From an uncultured Tenacibaculum sp. (GTDB lineage: Bacteria; Bacteroidota; Bacteroidia; Flavobacteriales; Flavobacteriaceae): a stretch of 64,000 bases of DNA. Within the stretch, counting starts at the first letter, position 1. Every line of letters starts with the position of its first letter. The translations under genes were made by a program, and so were the position numbers. Below the pieces are notes generated by a model. That model saw only the letters and a list, made by a program, of their open reading frames with translations, ran no database searches and had not been told where the DNA came from. Below, piece after piece: positions 41,000 through 51,389 of this stretch. The stretch lies in assembly GCA_947492185.1 (NCBI GenBank), contig CANLMR010000004.1:62001-126000 (forward strand). The letters run 5' to 3'.

Positions 41000-42211
41000 T
41001 TATTTCTTTTCTAAAAGTGCCATATAAAATCCATCAAAACCAGATTCGTGCGATAATACTTTTTTGTCTGAAACAAAAGAGAAGTCTTTTCCAGTTTCTG
41101 ATGCTAAAAACTCTTCAATTTGTTCTTGATTTTCAGATGGTAAAACAGAACAGGTTGCATATACTAATTTACCGCCACTTTTAACCATTTTCGAATAACT
41201 TTGCAGTACATTTTGTTGTACTTTTCTGATGTTATCTAGAAACTCTGGTTGTAATTTCCATTTACTATCAGGGTTTCTTCTAATTACACCTAAACCAGAA
41301 CAAGGAGCATCAATTAAAACTCTATCCGCTTTATTATATAGTTTTTTAATTGGTTTGGTAGAATCTATGACTTTCATGTCAATATTGTGAGCTCCATTTC
41401 TTCGAGCTCTTACTTTTAATTTTTTAAGTTTACTCTCATAAATGTCCATTGCTACAATTTGACCTTTATTCTGCATTAATGAAGCTAAGTGTAATGTTTT
41501 TCCACCAGCTCCTGCACAAGTATCAACAACTTTCATACCAGGTTCTACATCTAAATAAGCAGCAACTAATTGAGAAGAAGCATCTTGAACTTCAAAGAAT
41601 CCTTTTTTAAAACATTCAGTTTTAAATACATTAGCGCGTTCAACCAATTTCAAAGCATCAGGATATCCTTGAACAAACTCTGTATCAATTCCTTCTTCTT
41701 TCAAACGTTTTTGTAATACTTCTTTTGAAGTATTTAAAGTATTGGTTCTTAGAATAACTTCTGCTTGTTTGTTTAAAGAAGCAATTTCTTTAGTCCAAAC
41801 TTTTTCACCTAATTCATCTAAACCTATAGCATCAATCCAGTCAGGAATAGATTCTCTAAATTTTCTGATTTTAGATAATTCATCAAATTTTCCTTTAATA
41901 CGACGAGTCGGAGTTGGTTCAATTTGATTCCAATCTGGTAATTGAATTCCTCTTAATACACACCAAACTGAAAATAAGCGCCATAAATCTTGTCTTGAAA
42001 AAGGTTCTTTTACATTAGCTATTTCAGCATATAAACGTTTCCAACGAACAATTTCATAGATAGTTTCTGCAACAAATTTACGATCTCTTGCTCCCCATCT
42101 TTTATCTCTACGCAATGCAGTTTCAACTGCTTTGTCTGCATAAACTCCTTCATTGAATATGTCTCTAAGACTATCAATTACTGCAAAAACTAGGTTTCTA
42201 TGTAATCTCAT
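41000..42211 (-). CDS. RsmB/NOP-family rRNA (cytosine-5) methyltransferase
   Basis: 403 residues: N-terminal NusB-like RNA-binding part (about 1-140), and a SAM methyltransferase domain with DTCAGAGGKTLHLASL (about 230-245), the RNA-binding and catalytic DAPCSGLGVIRRNPDSKW (about 299-316) and YATCSVLPSENQ (about 349-360), whose Cys is the nucleophile. It methylates cytosine in rRNA; the exact target (m5C967 or other) cannot be told. Cytosolic. The secreted endonuclease gene follows after 3 bp. Confidence 0.9.
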   Translation of the reverse strand: MRLHRNLVFAVIDSLRDIFNEGVYADKAVETALRRDKRWGARDRKFVAETIYEIVRWKRLYAEIANVKEPFSRQDLWRLFSVWCVLRGIQLPDWNQIEPTPTRRIKGKFDELSKIRKFRESIPDWIDAIGLDELGEKVWTKEIASLNKQAEVILRTNTLNTSKEVLQKRLKEEGIDTEFVQGYPDALKLVERANVFKTECFKKGFFEVQDASSQLVAAYLDVEPGMKVVDTCAGAGGKTLHLASLMQNKGQIVAMDIYESKLKKLKVRARRNGAHNIDMKVIDSTKPIKKLYNKADRVLIDAPCSGLGVIRRNPDSKWKLQPEFLDNIRKVQQNVLQSYSKMVKSGGKLVYATCSVLPSENQEQIEEFLASETGKDFSFVSDKKVLSHESGFDGFYMALLEKK

Positions 42212-42288
42212 TGTGAATATTTAGGACGGCAAAGATACTACGATTTATTGGGTTTTTGTATTTTCGTTTATAACATAAATTAAAGTCT

Positions 42289-43107
42289 ATGAGAAATTAT
42301 GTTTTACTTATTGTATTGAGTCTGTTTTTCTTGGATGTTTATGCTCAAGAAGTAAAGTATATTGAAACTGAAAATATTCAATTTAAATCCAATGAAATAG
42401 TTTATTTATTTGGAGATGATGTAAAATTTAGAGCTGAGCCAACAACTGAGTCTAATGTTATTGATGTTTTAAAAATTAACTCAAAAGTCAAGATTATTTC
42501 TGAAGTAAATTCTAGTTTTAATTACAACGGAATAGATTGGAAGTGGTATAAAGTAAGTTATAACAATAAAGTAGGTTATATAATTGGAGGTTTATTATCA
42601 TTAGATCAAAAAGAAGTTGGTGATTCTATTTATTTAATTTCATTTAAACAAAATACTCTTGAAGGAGGCTATGATTTGTTGATTCGTTTAGTAAATAAAA
42701 AAACACTAGAATATATTGAGTTACCTTATACTCTAGGAGACACCAATATATTTTCAATACATGTGCATGACAATAAAGGTTTATCATCAATTAAAGATAT
42801 GCTGTTGATTGATTTTATGGCTGAAGCATGTGGAGTTGATGGAGGAGGGTGTTACTTTTTTAACGATGGACAATCTTTGACTAAAGCAATACAGTTTTCT
42901 AGAATGGTAGATGGAGATTTATATTGGCAACATGAAAAAGTTATTTTTCCTGAAGATTATGAAGGAATAAAAGATAAAATTGTATTTATTAGTGAGCATG
43001 GAGAAACTATAAATGAAGATACTAATTACAAAAAAACTACAACTGAATCTATAGAGTTTATTTGGAAAGGTAAATTCCTTGAAATTAAAAATGAAGAATC
43101 AGAATAG
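42289..43107 (+). CDS. Exported SH3-domain protein
   Basis: 272 residues: signal peptide (MRNYVLLIVLSLFFLDVYA), a bacterial SH3 domain at about 40-105 (FGDDVKFRAEPTTESNVIDV and WKWYKVSYNNKVGYI), then a beta-rich C-terminal part without a recognised motif. Bacterial SH3 domains often bind peptidoglycan or cell-surface ligands. It precedes recG by 9 bp on the same strand but no functional link is evident. The role of the C-terminal part is unknown. Confidence 0.78.
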   Translation: MRNYVLLIVLSLFFLDVYAQEVKYIETENIQFKSNEIVYLFGDDVKFRAEPTTESNVIDVLKINSKVKIISEVNSSFNYNGIDWKWYKVSYNNKVGYIIGGLLSLDQKEVGDSIYLISFKQNTLEGGYDLLIRLVNKKTLEYIELPYTLGDTNIFSIHVHDNKGLSSIKDMLLIDFMAEACGVDGGGCYFFNDGQSLTKAIQFSRMVDGDLYWQHEKVIFPEDYEGIKDKIVFISEHGETINEDTNYKKTTTESIEFIWKGKFLEIKNEESE

Positions 43108-43116
43108 TATTGATTA

Positions 43117-45222
43117 ATGAATTTAAATCAACCAATTACATATATAAAAGGAGTAAGTGTAGCAAGGGCAGAATTGTTGTATTCTGAACTTGGAGTTCGT
43201 ACATGTAATGATTTACTTCATTTTTTTCCATATCGATATATTGATAAGACTCAATTTTATACTATAAATCAATTGCATCAAAACACAGCAGAAGTTCAAG
43301 TTGTTGGAAAAATCACTGGAATTAAAACCGTCAAGCAAAAACGGGGAAGCAGGTTGGTAGCTACTTTTTCTGATGCAACAGGAAGTATGGAGTTAGTTTG
43401 GTTCAAAGGAGCAAAATGGATAAAAGATAACCTAAAAGTTAATGTCCCTTATGTAATTTATGGGAAATTAAATTGGTATAAGAATGTAGCCAGTATGGCA
43501 CATCCAGAAATAGAATTAGTTACTGAATATAAGAAAAAGTTGCAATCGGCAATGCAACCAATGTATTCTTCTACTGAGAAATTAACTAATAAAGGGATGA
43601 GTAATAAATTAATGCGTAGTATGATGCAAAATTTATTACAACTGGTTTTTGAAGGTATTGAAGAAAGTTTCTCACCAGATTTCAAAAAACAGTATCAATT
43701 ATTAGATAAGCGAGAATCTTTACTAAATATACACTTTCCTAAAGGACAGGAGTTATTGGCTAGAGCTCAATATCGATTAAAGTTTGAAGAATTGTTCTTT
43801 ATTCAATTGCAATTGTTAGTAAAAAAGTTAATTAATAAGTCTAAAATTAAAGGATTTGTTTTCGAAAATGTAGGAGAGTATTTTACAGATTTTTATAACA
43901 ATCATTTGCCTTTTGATCTGACCAATGCTCAAAAAAGAGTATTAAAAGAAATACGAAAAGATTTAGGAAATGGAGCTCAAATGAACAGACTCTTACAAGG
44001 AGATGTAGGATCTGGTAAAACCATTGTTGGTTTATTGGTTATGCTATTAGCAATTGATAATGATTATCAAGCTACAATAATGGCTCCAACTGAAATTCTA
44101 GCAACTCAACATTACAACGGTATAAAAGAACTGTTAAAAGATACTCCTATTAATGTTGAGCTATTAACAGGATCTACTAAAGTGAAAAAGAGAAGAGAAA
44201 TTCATGGAGGATTAGAAGATGGGAGCTTACATATTTTAATTGGTACTCATGCTATTATAGAAGATAAAGTTCAGTTTAAAAAGTTAGGATTAGCCATCAT
44301 TGATGAACAACATAGATTTGGTGTTGCTCAACGAAGTAAATTATGGAAAAAGAGTTCTGAAGAAGGAGTTCCTCCTCATGTTTTGGTGATGACAGCAACA
44401 CCAATTCCAAGAACTTTAGCAATGTCTGTTTATGGTGATTTAGATATTTCTGTTATTGATGAATTACCTCCAGGAAGAAAAGCGGTAAAAACTGTACATA
44501 GATATGATAGTCATCGTTTAGGGGTTTTTAAGTTCCTAAAAGACGAAATAGAAAAAGGTAGACAAGTGTATGTTGTGTATCCATTAATTCAAGAATCTCA
44601 AGCGATGGATTATAAAGATTTGATGGATGGATATGAAAGTATTGCTCGAGAATTTCCTTCACCAAAATATCAAATTAGTATTGTTCATGGTCAGATGAAA
44701 CCTGCAGATAAAGAGTATGAAATGGATCGGTTTGTTCGTGGTGAAACTCAAATTATGGTTGCAACTACAGTTATTGAAGTGGGAGTAAATGTACCAAACG
44801 CCTCAGTAATGGTTATTGAGAGTTCGGAGCGTTTTGGATTAAGTCAGTTGCATCAATTAAGAGGAAGAGTAGGACGTGGAGCAGATCAGAGTTATTGTAT
44901 TTTATTAACTAGTTTTGAATTATCTTCAGATGCAAAAACACGATTAAAAACAATGGTTGAAACTTCTGATGGATTTAAAATAGCAGAAGTAGATTTAAAA
45001 TTACGTGGTCCAGGAAATATTATGGGGACACAACAAAGTGGTGTTTTAAATTTAAAAATAGCCGATGTGGTAAAGGATAGTTCAATTTTATTTCAAGCCA
45101 GACAAGCAGCTATTAAAATGCTTAACGATGATCCTAGTTTATCTTCTACTGAAAATAGATTAATCTTAAAACGATTAACTCAACTTCAAAAAACAAGCGG
45201 TATTTGGAGTAAAATTAGCTAA
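43117..45222 (+). CDS. recG: ATP-dependent DNA helicase RecG
   Basis: 701 residues. Wedge domain N-terminus, Walker A in RLLQGDVGSGKTIVGL (about 290-305), DEQHRFGVAQRSKL (DExH box, about 395), TATPIPRTLAM, and the C-terminal GRVGRGADQSYCIL with TRG helical hairpin. It rescues stalled forks by branch migration of Holliday junctions. It overlaps the convergent hydrolase gene by 4 bp. All motifs present, full length. Confidence 0.97.
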   Translation: MNLNQPITYIKGVSVARAELLYSELGVRTCNDLLHFFPYRYIDKTQFYTINQLHQNTAEVQVVGKITGIKTVKQKRGSRLVATFSDATGSMELVWFKGAKWIKDNLKVNVPYVIYGKLNWYKNVASMAHPEIELVTEYKKKLQSAMQPMYSSTEKLTNKGMSNKLMRSMMQNLLQLVFEGIEESFSPDFKKQYQLLDKRESLLNIHFPKGQELLARAQYRLKFEELFFIQLQLLVKKLINKSKIKGFVFENVGEYFTDFYNNHLPFDLTNAQKRVLKEIRKDLGNGAQMNRLLQGDVGSGKTIVGLLVMLLAIDNDYQATIMAPTEILATQHYNGIKELLKDTPINVELLTGSTKVKKRREIHGGLEDGSLHILIGTHAIIEDKVQFKKLGLAIIDEQHRFGVAQRSKLWKKSSEEGVPPHVLVMTATPIPRTLAMSVYGDLDISVIDELPPGRKAVKTVHRYDSHRLGVFKFLKDEIEKGRQVYVVYPLIQESQAMDYKDLMDGYESIAREFPSPKYQISIVHGQMKPADKEYEMDRFVRGETQIMVATTVIEVGVNVPNASVMVIESSERFGLSQLHQLRGRVGRGADQSYCILLTSFELSSDAKTRLKTMVETSDGFKIAEVDLKLRGPGNIMGTQQSGVLNLKIADVVKDSSILFQARQAAIKMLNDDPSLSSTENRLILKRLTQLQKTSGIWSKIS

Positions 45223-46073
45223 TCTAAAACAAGATTTATCCATCTTTCTGGCGATTCCAACATAGGAAAATGTCCTGAGTTTTCTATAGGGAGTAATTCG
45301 TTATTTTGTATTTCTGAAGCTAAGAGCTCTGCAATTTTAAAAACAGCTACAGGATCATTTTTGGCCCAAACAATTTTTGTTTTAATTTGAGTTTCTTTTA
45401 AAGCTCCAATCCAACGGTGCCAGAAAAAATACCTTTCATTAATATAATTAGAAAGACGATGAATTACTTTTTTACCATCATTATAAATTAGTTGCTGCCA
45501 CATTTCTTTGAGTTCATCTTTCGTTGCTTGAGACTTATCGTGATATACATTTCTAATGTTTTTTGTAAAAATGAATTCATTTGAAAGTTTGGCAACATAT
45601 TTACCGGTGTATTTATTTTTAAGTAGTTTTTGAATTAAGCGTAATTGAGAAAGTTCTATGTGCATACTTCCATTGCACAAAATCAATTCATTTATAGTTA
45701 AATCAATTTGTTTATTATTATAACGATGTAAGATTTCTGTAGCTACGCTAGTACCATAATCATGAGCTAATAATGTACATTCTTTAATGCCTAGCTTTTT
45801 CCATAAATCTAAAGCAACATCCGCTTGTTCAACTAGAGAATAAGAATAGTTTTGAGGTTTGTCTGAAAATCCAAATCCTAAATGATCATGGATAATAACA
45901 CGATACTCAGAAGTTAATCGATCTAGAACTTTAAAATAATCATAAGATGAAGTTGGATATCCATGCAAAATCACCATAGTTTTATCATTATTTTTTCCTT
46001 CATCAATTACAAAAACCTCATTGTTAAATAGTTTAATAAAACTACCTTTTTCCTTCCATTGGTTAGCTGTCAT
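45219..46073 (-). CDS. Alpha/beta hydrolase, Asp-nucleophile (dehalogenase/epoxide hydrolase-like)
   Basis: 284 residues, no signal peptide. MVILHGYPTSSYDYF supplies the HGxP oxyanion motif, and LLAHDYGTSVATEI has Asp as the nucleophile (about residue 105), as in haloalkane dehalogenases and epoxide hydrolases rather than the Ser of esterases. The final His is in IENSGHFPMLESPE. Substrate unknown; identification at superfamily level is firm, the epoxide hydrolase/dehalogenase distinction is not. It overlaps recG by 4 bp at the 3' end. Confidence 0.85.
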   Translation of the reverse strand: MTANQWKEKGSFIKLFNNEVFVIDEGKNNDKTMVILHGYPTSSYDYFKVLDRLTSEYRVIIHDHLGFGFSDKPQNYSYSLVEQADVALDLWKKLGIKECTLLAHDYGTSVATEILHRYNNKQIDLTINELILCNGSMHIELSQLRLIQKLLKNKYTGKYVAKLSNEFIFTKNIRNVYHDKSQATKDELKEMWQQLIYNDGKKVIHRLSNYINERYFFWHRWIGALKETQIKTKIVWAKNDPVAVFKIAELLASEIQNNELLPIENSGHFPMLESPERWINLVLD

Positions 46074-46172
46074 AATTCATTGTAATTATTTCAACAATTT
46101 AGTAAAATTAGATTAACAATTTAGAAGGTTAGAGCTCAGAAAAATAATTATTTAACATTAACAATAATTTTA

Positions 46173-46180
46173 TAATTTTG
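46173..46180 (+). promoter_or_regulatory. Promoter -7 element very close to the MORN-protein start
   Basis: TAATTTTG (TAnnTTTG) ends 4 bp before the ATG at 46185, which would give a leaderless or near-leaderless message. No good -33 element seen. Confidence 0.4.
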
Positions 46181-46184
46181 CCAG

Positions 46185-49100
46185 ATGAAAAAAATAATAA
46201 TTGCTATACTTCTTATTGCTGAAGTTTGCTATGCGCAGGACAAAATACCATTTGTAGATTACACAGAAATTAAAAAATTAGTAGAAAAGAGTGAAGTAGA
46301 AGGTAAGTTTACTGAAGCTGCTGAACATCTTAGTAAGGTCAATAAAAATGACTCTATTTATTACTATGCTTTATCTAATAAAGCTTTTTATCTTCTCAAT
46401 GCAGATAAGCATGAAGAAGTAATTAAAATTACCGATGAAGTAATTAAAAATGGAAATAAAGAATCTAGATTAAATTCTTTTATAAACAAAGGGGTTGCTT
46501 TAACCAACCTTGAACAGTATGATGAGGCGATTAAAAACTATGATGAAGGATTAAAAATTTATCCAAAAAATTATTTGTTGTGGTTTAATAAAGGAGTCAC
46601 CCTTAGTAATCAAAATAAATTAGAAGAAGCTATTGAATGCTACAAAACAAGTATGATTTTAAATCCTTTTCATAAGGATACTCATATTCAAGTAGGGGAT
46701 ATATTCTATAAACAAAATAGAATTACTCAAGCATTAATGAGTTATAACTTCTATCTTTTATTAGATCCAGATGCAGAAGAGTCATTTACAATTTTAAGTA
46801 CTTTAAATCAGTTAGTGAAAACCAAAAATGCTAATAAAAGAGATGAAGATTTAGAGTTAAGTGAAGCAGACGATTCATATGAAGAAATAGATCTAATACT
46901 TAACAGTAAAATGTCCTTAAAAAAGGAGTATGAAACTAATAATAAAATTAATACTGCTTTAACTAGACAAAATCATATTATGATTGAATTACTCAAAAAC
47001 TTTGAAGGAGAGAATGGTTTTTGGGAAAGAAAATATGTTAAGTTTTATAAGTGGATAGCTGAAAATAATCTTTTTGATGATTTTATTCACACTGTTTCTT
47101 ATGCTATAAAAAATAAAGACTTAAAAAAAGTTATAAAAAGAAACGAAAAAGATATACTTGAGTTTTTTGCTAAATGTAGAGAGAAATGGGGAGCTATTAT
47201 TTCTGAAAACAGTATGCAGTTCAATGGTTCTACTCAGAATGTAAAACATATATATTATAATAATTTATACACTGCTGCTGTAGGTAAATTAGTGGGTGAC
47301 ATTAAAAAGGGATTGTGGGAGTTTTATGATGAAAACGGACTTCTAGTTGCAAGAGGAGAATTTGATGATAAAGGAGAAAAAACAGGAAAATGGATCTGGT
47401 TTTTTGATGTAAATAAAGTTAAAGAAACAGCTATTTATAAAGATGGAGCATTAAATGGAGAAAACATAATGTATCATCAAAATGGTAAGCTTTATGTAAA
47501 AACAATCTATAAAGATGGAATGCTAGATGGAGAGTACAAATATTACAATGATAAAGGAGCGTTAATCCAAAAAAAGTTTTTTAAAGAAAATAAACTTGAC
47601 GGTATCTATAATTCTTATTTCAAAGTAGGTGAAGAATTACCAGAATTTTACATTCCATATAAAAATGGTTTAAAGGAAGGAGAGTTATTAGAGTATTATG
47701 CTAATGGAGATGTGTTTTTTAAGGCTAATTATGTTAATGATAAGGTTGTAGGTAAGGCAAAAAAATATCATTATAATAAACAATTAGCAAATGATATAGA
47801 ATATTCAGGTGAAGCTATGAATGGATTGTACCAATCTTTTTATCCAAATGGACAATTGCAAGAAGATGGACAGTCTTTAGATGGGCAATATGATGGTCCT
47901 TGGAAGATTTATTATGATACTGGTGTGTTGCAAAATGAATTTACTTATTCTAAAGGTAAACTTAATGGAATATATAAGTTTTACGATGCAGATGGTAAAT
48001 TATATTATGAATATCAGTACAGAAAAGGTGAAATAATTGCCTATAAATTTTATGATAAAAAAGGAGGTATAATTAAAGAAGCCCGAAAAAAAGGAGGGGA
48101 ATTTTATTATGAAAATTATTCACCTAAAGGAGTGAAAACTTTTGAAGGTTTATATGATATTTCTGGTATTAAAAAAGGAGAATGGAAGTACTATACTAAA
48201 AATGGAGTATTAGAATCTAAATGTACTTATGTTGAAAATAAAATTGATGGTTATTATTATGGGTATTATAATAATGGAAACCTAAGTTATAAAACTCCTT
48301 ATAAAAATGATGTTAAAGATGGGTATTACTCTGCTTATCATATAAATGAAAAAATGTCGGTTCAAGGATGGTATAAAGAAGGTTTAGAACATGGAGAATG
48401 GAGATATTACTATTTAGATGGAAGTTTACAAACAATAAGTTTTTATCATAAAGGTAAACTTCATGGAGTACAAAACACTTATGGAGTAAATGGTAAATTA
48501 GAATATACTTCGGAATATAAGTATGGAGATTTAATATCTGAAACGTATTACGATAAAGATGAAAAAGAATTTCAAAAGGTAGTTTATGACTCAGATAAAA
48601 ATGTAGTAGATATCAAGCATTTCAACGGAAAAGATAAAATCAAATTATCATACACTAACCAAGTAAAACACGGACAATATTCGAGCTTTTATTTTGATGG
48701 AGCAAAAAGAGTTACAGGAAATTATCTTAATGGAAATGAAAATGGAGTTTGGACTTGGTATTTTGATAACGGAAATAAAGAAACAGAGGCTACTTATCTT
48801 AACGGTCAATTAAATGGAGAATACATATCGTATCATAAAAATGGTCAAATAGAAACAAAAGTTCTTTATGAAAATGGTTCAGAACAAGGAAAAGACATAG
48901 ATTATTATGATAACGGAAGCCTAGAAGTAATCACTGAGCAGAAAGATAATCTTATTCATGGAAGAAGAGAGTTTTATGATAGAGGAGGTAAACTTCAATT
49001 GATAAGGTTTTATGATAGAGGAGAATTGTTAGGATATAGTTATTTGGATGCCAGTGGAAAAGAAATTCTAATGATAGAATTACCAAAAGAAACCGGAGAA

Positions 49101-49472
49101 ATTAAAGCCTTTTTCGATAATGGAAAGCCTTCAATTGTTATGCAGTTTAAAAATGGAGATATAGTTGGTGATTATAAATCGTATTATTATTCAGGTAAAA
49201 TTCACCAAGAAATAGTTTTTGACGCTGGTAAATATTTAGGAAAGCATAAAAAACATTACGAAAACGGAAAACTAAAAGAAGTAATCGACTATAATTACGG
49301 TACTATTCACGGTGAGAAAACTTTGTATTACGAAAACGGGAATAAAAAGAAAACCGAGATTTATGTTAATGGTGAATTAAATGGTGAAGTGAATTTTTAC
49401 AATGAAAATGGAAAAATAATTAGAAGAAAGAATTATGTTAATAATAAGGTTTACTCAATCGAGAATTTATAA
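46185..49472 (+). CDS. Giant exported TPR plus MORN-repeat protein
   Basis: 1095 residues. Signal peptide (MKKIIIAILLIAEVCYA); tetratricopeptide repeats at about 60-215 (e.g. FINKGVALTNLEQYDEAIKN and LWFNKGVTLSNQNKLEEAI); a helical linker to about 360; then an unbroken array of short beta-repeats of the MORN_2/YwqK type to the end, each near 22-24 residues with a pattern like KDG-x-(L/M)-(N/D)-GE-x-x-x-YY-x-(N/D)-G-x-L (by eye about 30 copies). Databases name such repeats after a putative antitoxin, but nothing here suggests a toxin-antitoxin pair. The stop overlaps the next gene by 38 bp, and a third gene follows: one operon. Function unknown; a surface scaffold is a plausible guess. Confidence 0.88.
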   Translation: MKKIIIAILLIAEVCYAQDKIPFVDYTEIKKLVEKSEVEGKFTEAAEHLSKVNKNDSIYYYALSNKAFYLLNADKHEEVIKITDEVIKNGNKESRLNSFINKGVALTNLEQYDEAIKNYDEGLKIYPKNYLLWFNKGVTLSNQNKLEEAIECYKTSMILNPFHKDTHIQVGDIFYKQNRITQALMSYNFYLLLDPDAEESFTILSTLNQLVKTKNANKRDEDLELSEADDSYEEIDLILNSKMSLKKEYETNNKINTALTRQNHIMIELLKNFEGENGFWERKYVKFYKWIAENNLFDDFIHTVSYAIKNKDLKKVIKRNEKDILEFFAKCREKWGAIISENSMQFNGSTQNVKHIYYNNLYTAAVGKLVGDIKKGLWEFYDENGLLVARGEFDDKGEKTGKWIWFFDVNKVKETAIYKDGALNGENIMYHQNGKLYVKTIYKDGMLDGEYKYYNDKGALIQKKFFKENKLDGIYNSYFKVGEELPEFYIPYKNGLKEGELLEYYANGDVFFKANYVNDKVVGKAKKYHYNKQLANDIEYSGEAMNGLYQSFYPNGQLQEDGQSLDGQYDGPWKIYYDTGVLQNEFTYSKGKLNGIYKFYDADGKLYYEYQYRKGEIIAYKFYDKKGGIIKEARKKGGEFYYENYSPKGVKTFEGLYDISGIKKGEWKYYTKNGVLESKCTYVENKIDGYYYGYYNNGNLSYKTPYKNDVKDGYYSAYHINEKMSVQGWYKEGLEHGEWRYYYLDGSLQTISFYHKGKLHGVQNTYGVNGKLEYTSEYKYGDLISETYYDKDEKEFQKVVYDSDKNVVDIKHFNGKDKIKLSYTNQVKHGQYSSFYFDGAKRVTGNYLNGNENGVWTWYFDNGNKETEATYLNGQLNGEYISYHKNGQIETKVLYENGSEQGKDIDYYDNGSLEVITEQKDNLIHGRREFYDRGGKLQLIRFYDRGELLGYSYLDASGKEILMIELPKETGEIKAFFDNGKPSIVMQFKNGDIVGDYKSYYYSGKIHQEIVFDAGKYLGKHKKHYENGKLKEVIDYNYGTIHGEKTLYYENGNKKKTEIYVNGELNGEVNFYNENGKIIRRKNYVNNKVYSIENL

Positions 49473-51384
49473 GCTATTATTTTTACTATTAGTTTTAGGT
49501 ATTTCACCTAATTTATATGCTCAATTTTCAGAAGAATTTAATCAGTACTCAAATAAATTTCCTGAAGATGTAAAAGTTAGATTAGTGAAAGAAACACTAA
49601 TTGAAATAGGCTTTAAAAAAGGAGAATTACAAATAAAAGAACAATCCACTGAAAAAGATTTATACTTAAATGAATCAGTAACCTATAATTCAGAAGGATC
49701 ACTTAGTTATTCTTTTTTCTACGATTTAGAAGAAATTAAAGCTTCTTCTTTTTTATTTAAAAAAGGGAAATATAAAGAGTTTGAAGTTGAAAGTTTTAAA
49801 GAAAAAGATAATTTAGATGATTCTTTTTATGATGGATCTAAAAACATAAGTTTTATCTATCCCAATCTTAAAAAAGGCTCTATTTCCGAACTAAATTATA
49901 CCTATAATATTAAGAATCCTAGATTTTTAAATCCGTTTTATTTTGGAGATTTTTTCCCTATTGTAAAAAATAAAATTACATATGTAGTTGATAAGGATAT
50001 TGAAATTGATTTTAAAAAATTCAATTTAAAAGAAGAGCAAGTTAGTTTTACTAAAAAAGAAAATAGAAAAACAAATGAATATACTTGGGAAGTGAAAAAT
50101 CAGGATAGTTATGATTTTGAATCTGGATCACCAAGTTATAAAACAGTATTACCTCATATTATTCCTATAATTACTTCATACACAAAAGATGATGAAAAAA
50201 TTAGTTTACTAAGTAATGTTTCTGATTTATATAATTGGTATAGTTCTTTAGTTAAGGATATTAATAAGGAAGAAGTTGATTCTGAATTAAAAAATGTAGT
50301 TGCAGAAATAACTAAGAATAAAGAAACTGATTTAGAGAAGGTAAAAGCGATTTATTATTGGGTGCAACAGAATATAAAATATATCGCTTTTGAATATGCT
50401 CTTGGTGGATTTATTCCTAGAGAATCTAATGATGTATTTAAAAAGAAATATGGAGATTGTAAAGATAACTCGAGTATTTTGTCTAAAATGCTTGAAATAG
50501 CAGATTTAAAAGGAAATTTAACTTGGATAGGAACAAGAAGCATACCATATACTTATGATGAAGTACCAACACCAATTGTAGATAATCATATGATTCTTTC
50601 TTATTCGGAAAATGGAAAAACCTATTTTTTAGATGCTACAGGAAGATATATGAAATTAGATTTACCTACACCATTTATTCAAGGTAAGGAAGCATTAATT
50701 GCTGATGGTGATAAATATAAAATTGAAAAGGTACCTGTAATTGATGCTGAAATAAATTCATTTACAGACTCTACAGCTATTAAGTTAGATGGAAAGAAAA
50801 TTGTTGGTGCCTCAAAAGCTATTATATCTGGATATTCTAAAATCGATTTTTTCAATAGACTAGAAAGAAAAAATACAGACACCAAATTAAAAGATTTTTA
50901 TAATAGTAGATTTTCAAAAGGAAATAATAAATTTTTAGTTACTGATTATACTGAAAAAAATAAATACGATTACGATAAAGATTTTATAGTTGACTATAAT
51001 TTTGAAATAGATAACTATTCTAAAACATTAGGAGATGAAGTTTATCTAAATCTTAATTTATATAAAACATTATCAGATTTTAAATTAGATAAGAAGAGGA
51101 AGAATGCAATTGAATATCGATATAAAATGTCGTTTAATTACAATACTACTTTTGAGATTCCGGATGGATATAAAGTAGATTATTTACCTGAATCTGTTGA
51201 AATCTCAGATGAATTGATTAAAAGTAATATAGAGTATAAGTTAATTGATAATAAAATAATGTATGCTCATAAAATCATTATCAATTATATGACATTGTCA
51301 AAAGAACAACAAAAAAAGGTTAATAGCCTAATAAAAAAAATAGAAAAAAATTATAAGGAAATAATAGTCCTTAAAAAGCAATAG
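49435..51384 (+). CDS. DUF3857 / transglutaminase-like exported protein (active-site type)
   Basis: 649 residues. Signal-like N-terminus from ATG at 49435 (FTQSRIYKLLFLLLVLGISP), which overlaps the preceding gene by 38 bp; no other start lies between. An N-terminal DUF3857 beta-sandwich (about 60-270) is followed by a transglutaminase-like domain with Cys342 in KYGDCKDNSSIL, a His near 385 (DNHMILSY) and Asp in FLDATG near 400, a complete Cys-His-Asp set. It could crosslink or cleave proteins in the periplasm. A 5-bp gap precedes the paralogue downstream. Confidence 0.85.
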   Translation: MLIIRFTQSRIYKLLFLLLVLGISPNLYAQFSEEFNQYSNKFPEDVKVRLVKETLIEIGFKKGELQIKEQSTEKDLYLNESVTYNSEGSLSYSFFYDLEEIKASSFLFKKGKYKEFEVESFKEKDNLDDSFYDGSKNISFIYPNLKKGSISELNYTYNIKNPRFLNPFYFGDFFPIVKNKITYVVDKDIEIDFKKFNLKEEQVSFTKKENRKTNEYTWEVKNQDSYDFESGSPSYKTVLPHIIPIITSYTKDDEKISLLSNVSDLYNWYSSLVKDINKEEVDSELKNVVAEITKNKETDLEKVKAIYYWVQQNIKYIAFEYALGGFIPRESNDVFKKKYGDCKDNSSILSKMLEIADLKGNLTWIGTRSIPYTYDEVPTPIVDNHMILSYSENGKTYFLDATGRYMKLDLPTPFIQGKEALIADGDKYKIEKVPVIDAEINSFTDSTAIKLDGKKIVGASKAIISGYSKIDFFNRLERKNTDTKLKDFYNSRFSKGNNKFLVTDYTEKNKYDYDKDFIVDYNFEIDNYSKTLGDEVYLNLNLYKTLSDFKLDKKRKNAIEYRYKMSFNYNTTFEIPDGYKVDYLPESVEISDELIKSNIEYKLIDNKIMYAHKIIINYMTLSKEQQKKVNSLIKKIEKNYKEIIVLKKQ

Positions 51385-51389
51385 AAAGC

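Noticed and set aside
46185..49472. MORN/YwqK repeats suggested a toxin-antitoxin antitoxin
   Set aside because: The database label for these repeats is historical; the protein is exported, over 1000 residues long and has no small toxin gene next to it.
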